64,000 nucleotides of DNA from the NCBI GenBank assembly GCA_016714985.1, contig JADKBS010000007.1, positions 124,001 through 188,000 on the forward strand, given 5' to 3'. Position numbers and translations under genes: made by a program. This DNA is from Saprospiraceae bacterium. Its GTDB lineage: Bacteria; Bacteroidota; Bacteroidia; Chitinophagales; Saprospiraceae. Under the pieces are notes generated by a model. The model was not told where the DNA came from, made no database searches, and saw nothing but the letters and a program-made list of their open reading frames with translations. Shown in pieces: positions 63,301-64,000 of this stretch (the stretch's first letter is position 1; every line of letters begins with the position of its first letter).

Positions 63301-64000
63301 TGCCCTGCAAGCATGACTCGAAGCAGTGTCGTACCGGAGCGGGGCGGGGCGAGGATGAATATGGGATTGCGAATTGCGGAACTTGTCCCGATACCTCGGG
63401 ATTGCGGAACTTGTCCCGATACCTCGTTGTCCCGACACCTCGGGATTGGGGTTTCAGATCTTGGCCCAATTTGTAAAGGCAAGTGCTTAGGAATGACCTT
63501 TCTGAACCTAAGGATGTCCGATGTGGTCAAATGTTGGGAGCGACCGTTTCCAGTCGCTCCCATTGCCAAAGGATTATAGTTGTTGGAAACTATGTTCTCA
63601 GGTGTGTCTGATTTTTGTTGAGGCTCCGCCTCCATATTTTTTATCAGCCTGCTAAGCAGGTTGTGGTAATTCATTTCAAAAAAGGCCGCATAACCCGCCA
63701 CCGTTGGATGGTCGAAAATGGTGGTGATGAAGATGCTCGTCTCACAAGCTGTCATCAACCCACCGATGAACTTTGCAGCGAGGATGCTGTTGCCGCCCAA
63801 CTCGAAGAACTTGTCGTGTCGGCCAATGAGGTTGATGCCAAGCAGCACCTGCCATTTTTCAGCAATATACTTTTCCAAATCCCCATGTGGGGCTTCGTAG
63901 GGCTGGTCAAGGTCTGGCCGGTCATTGGCGGGGTCAGGCAAAGCAGGGCGGTCAATTTTACCGTTGGTCGTTAGCGGAAGGTTTTCAAGAAAAACGAAAT
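60294..64000 (-). CDS. Hybrid NRPS-PKS megasynthase, N-terminal part in window: A(end)-PCP-sulfotransferase-KS-AT (partial)
   Basis: The frame is open to the window edge; the TTG at 63941 is not a start, because upstream codons read ENLPLTTNGKIDRPALPDP, the A10 end of an adenylation domain. Then: PCP (FFELGGNSI, Ser codon 63786-63788); a PAPS-type sulfotransferase (about 63365-62519; 5'-phosphosulfate loop APPRSGTTLL, 3'-phosphate motif RHPYSMVKSFEKY); KS (about 62420-61038; Cys in QTACSTGG, His in EAHGTGT and KTNIGHLDAG); AT start (FMFPGGGAQYAGMG, Ser in GHSMGEYTA). A sulfotransferase between PCP and KS is unusual: it could sulfonate the PCP-bound aminoacyl chain. The frame breaks in the AT at about 60394 and continues at 60388-53276. 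Confidence 0.93.
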   Translation of the reverse strand, partial: FVFLENLPLTTNGKIDRPALPDPANDRPDLDQPYEAPHGDLEKYIAEKWQVLLGINLIGRHDKFFELGGNSILAAKFIGGLMTACETSIFITTIFDHPTVAGYAAFFEMNYHNLLSRLIKNMEAEPQQKSDTPENIVSNNYNPLAMGATGNGRSQHLTTSDILRFRKVIPKHLPLQIGPRSETPIPRCRDNEVSGQVPQSRGIGTSSAIRNPIFILAPPRSGTTLLRVMLAGHPGMFACNELQLLHFETLVEREAAYQGKFALWSEGLIRAVMELNHCEAEEAKLLLHNFAKHGMTTREMFEQLQEWVGDRLLVDKSPSYALDGEALQKAISDFPNARFIHLVRHPYSMVKSFEKYHMDQVLYLHPHDFSSQQLGELVWLVSQRTTLDFLKNVPASQQFRMVYEDLVQNPEAVMHALCETLGIPFHEGLLDPYKDLDKKMTDGIHKDSRSMGDSHFDQKKKIEAKKAADWKGVLEDNFLCKETWETAQSLGYESVEMGPKLRGSFKVPPNLEQPATQQSNNSTIIQSKAIAIIGMSCRLPGANNIDEFWQNLVEGKDISHLVTDADLEGEGIRNPEMSGQVPQSRGVGTSSANRNRVNRTYALDHPYAFDAAFFGYQPREAEMMDPQHRIFLETAYEALESAGINPASFEGNIGIFGGVARNTYALNNLLTNKDLLENSGGWYQEMLASDSTFSISRVAYKLNLRGPAVNVQTACSTGGVAVHLACQSLQAGDSDVVIVGGGRIQAPVLGGYEHIEGGPLSADGYCRAFDTNANGMVQGHGMAMLVLKTLDKALADGDHVWAVIRSSAINNDGLDKTGITAPSAKGQAAVIQKALQKAGLKGDQISYVEAHGTGTFIGDPIEIQGLMLGMQMRDEERGVRDEQSPNHPTSHIPHTCLIGAVKTNIGHLDAGACIAGIIKTALALHFEQMPATLHFTKQNPQLDIEKTSFEVNAELRPWKRGEQPRYAGVSSFGLGGTNAHIILEEAPLAGLVPIPRDGSPQLMPISAKTDEALGQLVERMTGFFQKNKGISLPDAASTLATGRQFFPKKAALLFAEGKEKPEIISPQSSLPNHPSSLVFMFPGGGAQYAGMGMDLYESNSYFRKQVDTCFDILEQQHDLNIRGLVFQSGNVVDESILQNPASGLASLFTIEYALAKLWQHWGIQPAELIGHSMGEYTAACLAGVMTLEAALGLVTVRGKLFGNLERQRLYVECGSDRGKAETVFDTSAHDFGNK
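60768..60811. repeat. GGGATGA heptamer-type repeat at the KS-AT junction
   Basis: GAGGGAT/GATTGGGGA words repeated; translated as ISPQSSLPNHPSSLVF, directly before the AT start. Confidence 0.65.
61001..61035. repeat. Palindromic repeat after the KS domain
   Basis: GACTGCCATCCCTAGGGATC then GGGACAAGACCTGCC: a CCCTAGGG-centred hairpin translated as AGLVPIPRDGSPQ. Confidence 0.75.
61317..61388. repeat. Mirrored GGGATG/CATCCC repeats inside the KS domain
   Basis: TGTGGGATGTGGGATGTGGG with inverted CATCCCTC copies; translated as MRDEERGVRDEQSPNHPTSH, an extra loop before the KTNIGH motif. Confidence 0.7.
62213..62286. repeat. Two tandem palindromic repeats inside the KS domain
   Basis: Two adjacent copies of the TTGCGGAACTTGTCCCGACA / CTCGGGA unit; translated as EMSGQVPQSRGVGTSSANRN between the first KS strand and the HPYAFDAAFF block. 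Confidence 0.85.
63364..63449. repeat. Three tandem palindromic repeats in the PCP-sulfotransferase linker
   Basis: Two full 28-bp units and one truncated unit of the TTGCGGAACTTGTCCCGATA / CCTCGGGA repeat; translated as EVSGQVPQSRGIGTSSAIRN right before the sulfotransferase starts. Confidence 0.85.

Noticed and set aside
63364..63449. CRISPR-like direct repeats
   Set aside because: The units are adjacent without spacers, are palindromic and lie in an open reading frame; no cas gene is present.
63939..63941. Start of the megasynthase at a TTG
   Set aside because: The same frame stays open to the window edge and encodes the end of an adenylation domain, so the gene begins outside the window.
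1..64000. tRNA, rRNA or tmRNA genes
   Set aside because: Intergenic regions were read for T-arm consensus and rRNA/tmRNA/SRP/RNase P signatures and none was seen.

Overview
The window comes from a member of the Bacteroidota, most likely a Saprospiria/Sphingobacteria-type gliding bacterium. Evidence: type IX secretion C-terminal sorting domains on several exported proteins, gliding genes (gldA, gldF), a PorP/SprF-type protein, a CarboxypepD_reg TonB-dependent receptor, a DUF4249 lipoprotein, and promoters of the TTTG-N17/19-TAnnTTTG class without clear Shine-Dalgarno sequences. No rRNA, tRNA, CRISPR array, phage or intact insertion sequence was seen.

Layout. 1-9 kb: the tail of a glycine-rich RNA-binding-type protein, a GlgE-like maltosyltransferase homologue that has lost its catalytic residues, a DUF4249 lipoprotein, pyruvate dehydrogenase E1 beta, a double AAA+ ATPase and an amino-acid permease. 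9-16 kb: gldF, an exported hypothetical and gldA, then a secreted subtilase followed 16 bp later by a pentameric ligand-gated ion channel homologue. 16-31 kb: housekeeping genes (tilS, mdh, rimO), secreted proteases, a DUF937/OmpA protein and a TolC plus membrane-fusion efflux pair; several of these reading frames are interrupted by single-base indels. 31-46 kb: GH29 fucosidase, a degenerate DUF4011-type helicase/nuclease homologue, glutathione peroxidase, lpd, a candidate structured RNA, PorP-like protein, an NlpC/P60 homologue lacking its catalytic Cys, a GH109-type oxidoreductase and a THUMP RNA methyltransferase. 46-64 kb: TonB receptor, a T9SS-sorted C25-like protein, and a minus-strand biosynthetic operon (PPTase plus a hybrid NRPS-PKS running off the right edge).

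The megasynthase reads, from the window edge inwards: (A)-PCP-sulfotransferase-KS-AT-ACP-aminotransferase-C-A-PCP-TE. It predicts an aminoacyl unit extended by one ketide, transaminated to a beta-amino acid, condensed with one more amino acid and released. The adjacent Sfp-type PPTase can activate its carriers.

Most unusual signals: (1) a dispersed palindromic repeat, open in all six frames, inserted in frame at many points inside the megasynthase and in other genes; (2) several otherwise intact proteins whose catalytic residues are missing; (3) a dispersed two-hairpin element whose stems are kept while the sequence drifts; (4) many single-base frameshifts, including in tilS, which suggests that at least part of them are sequence errors.
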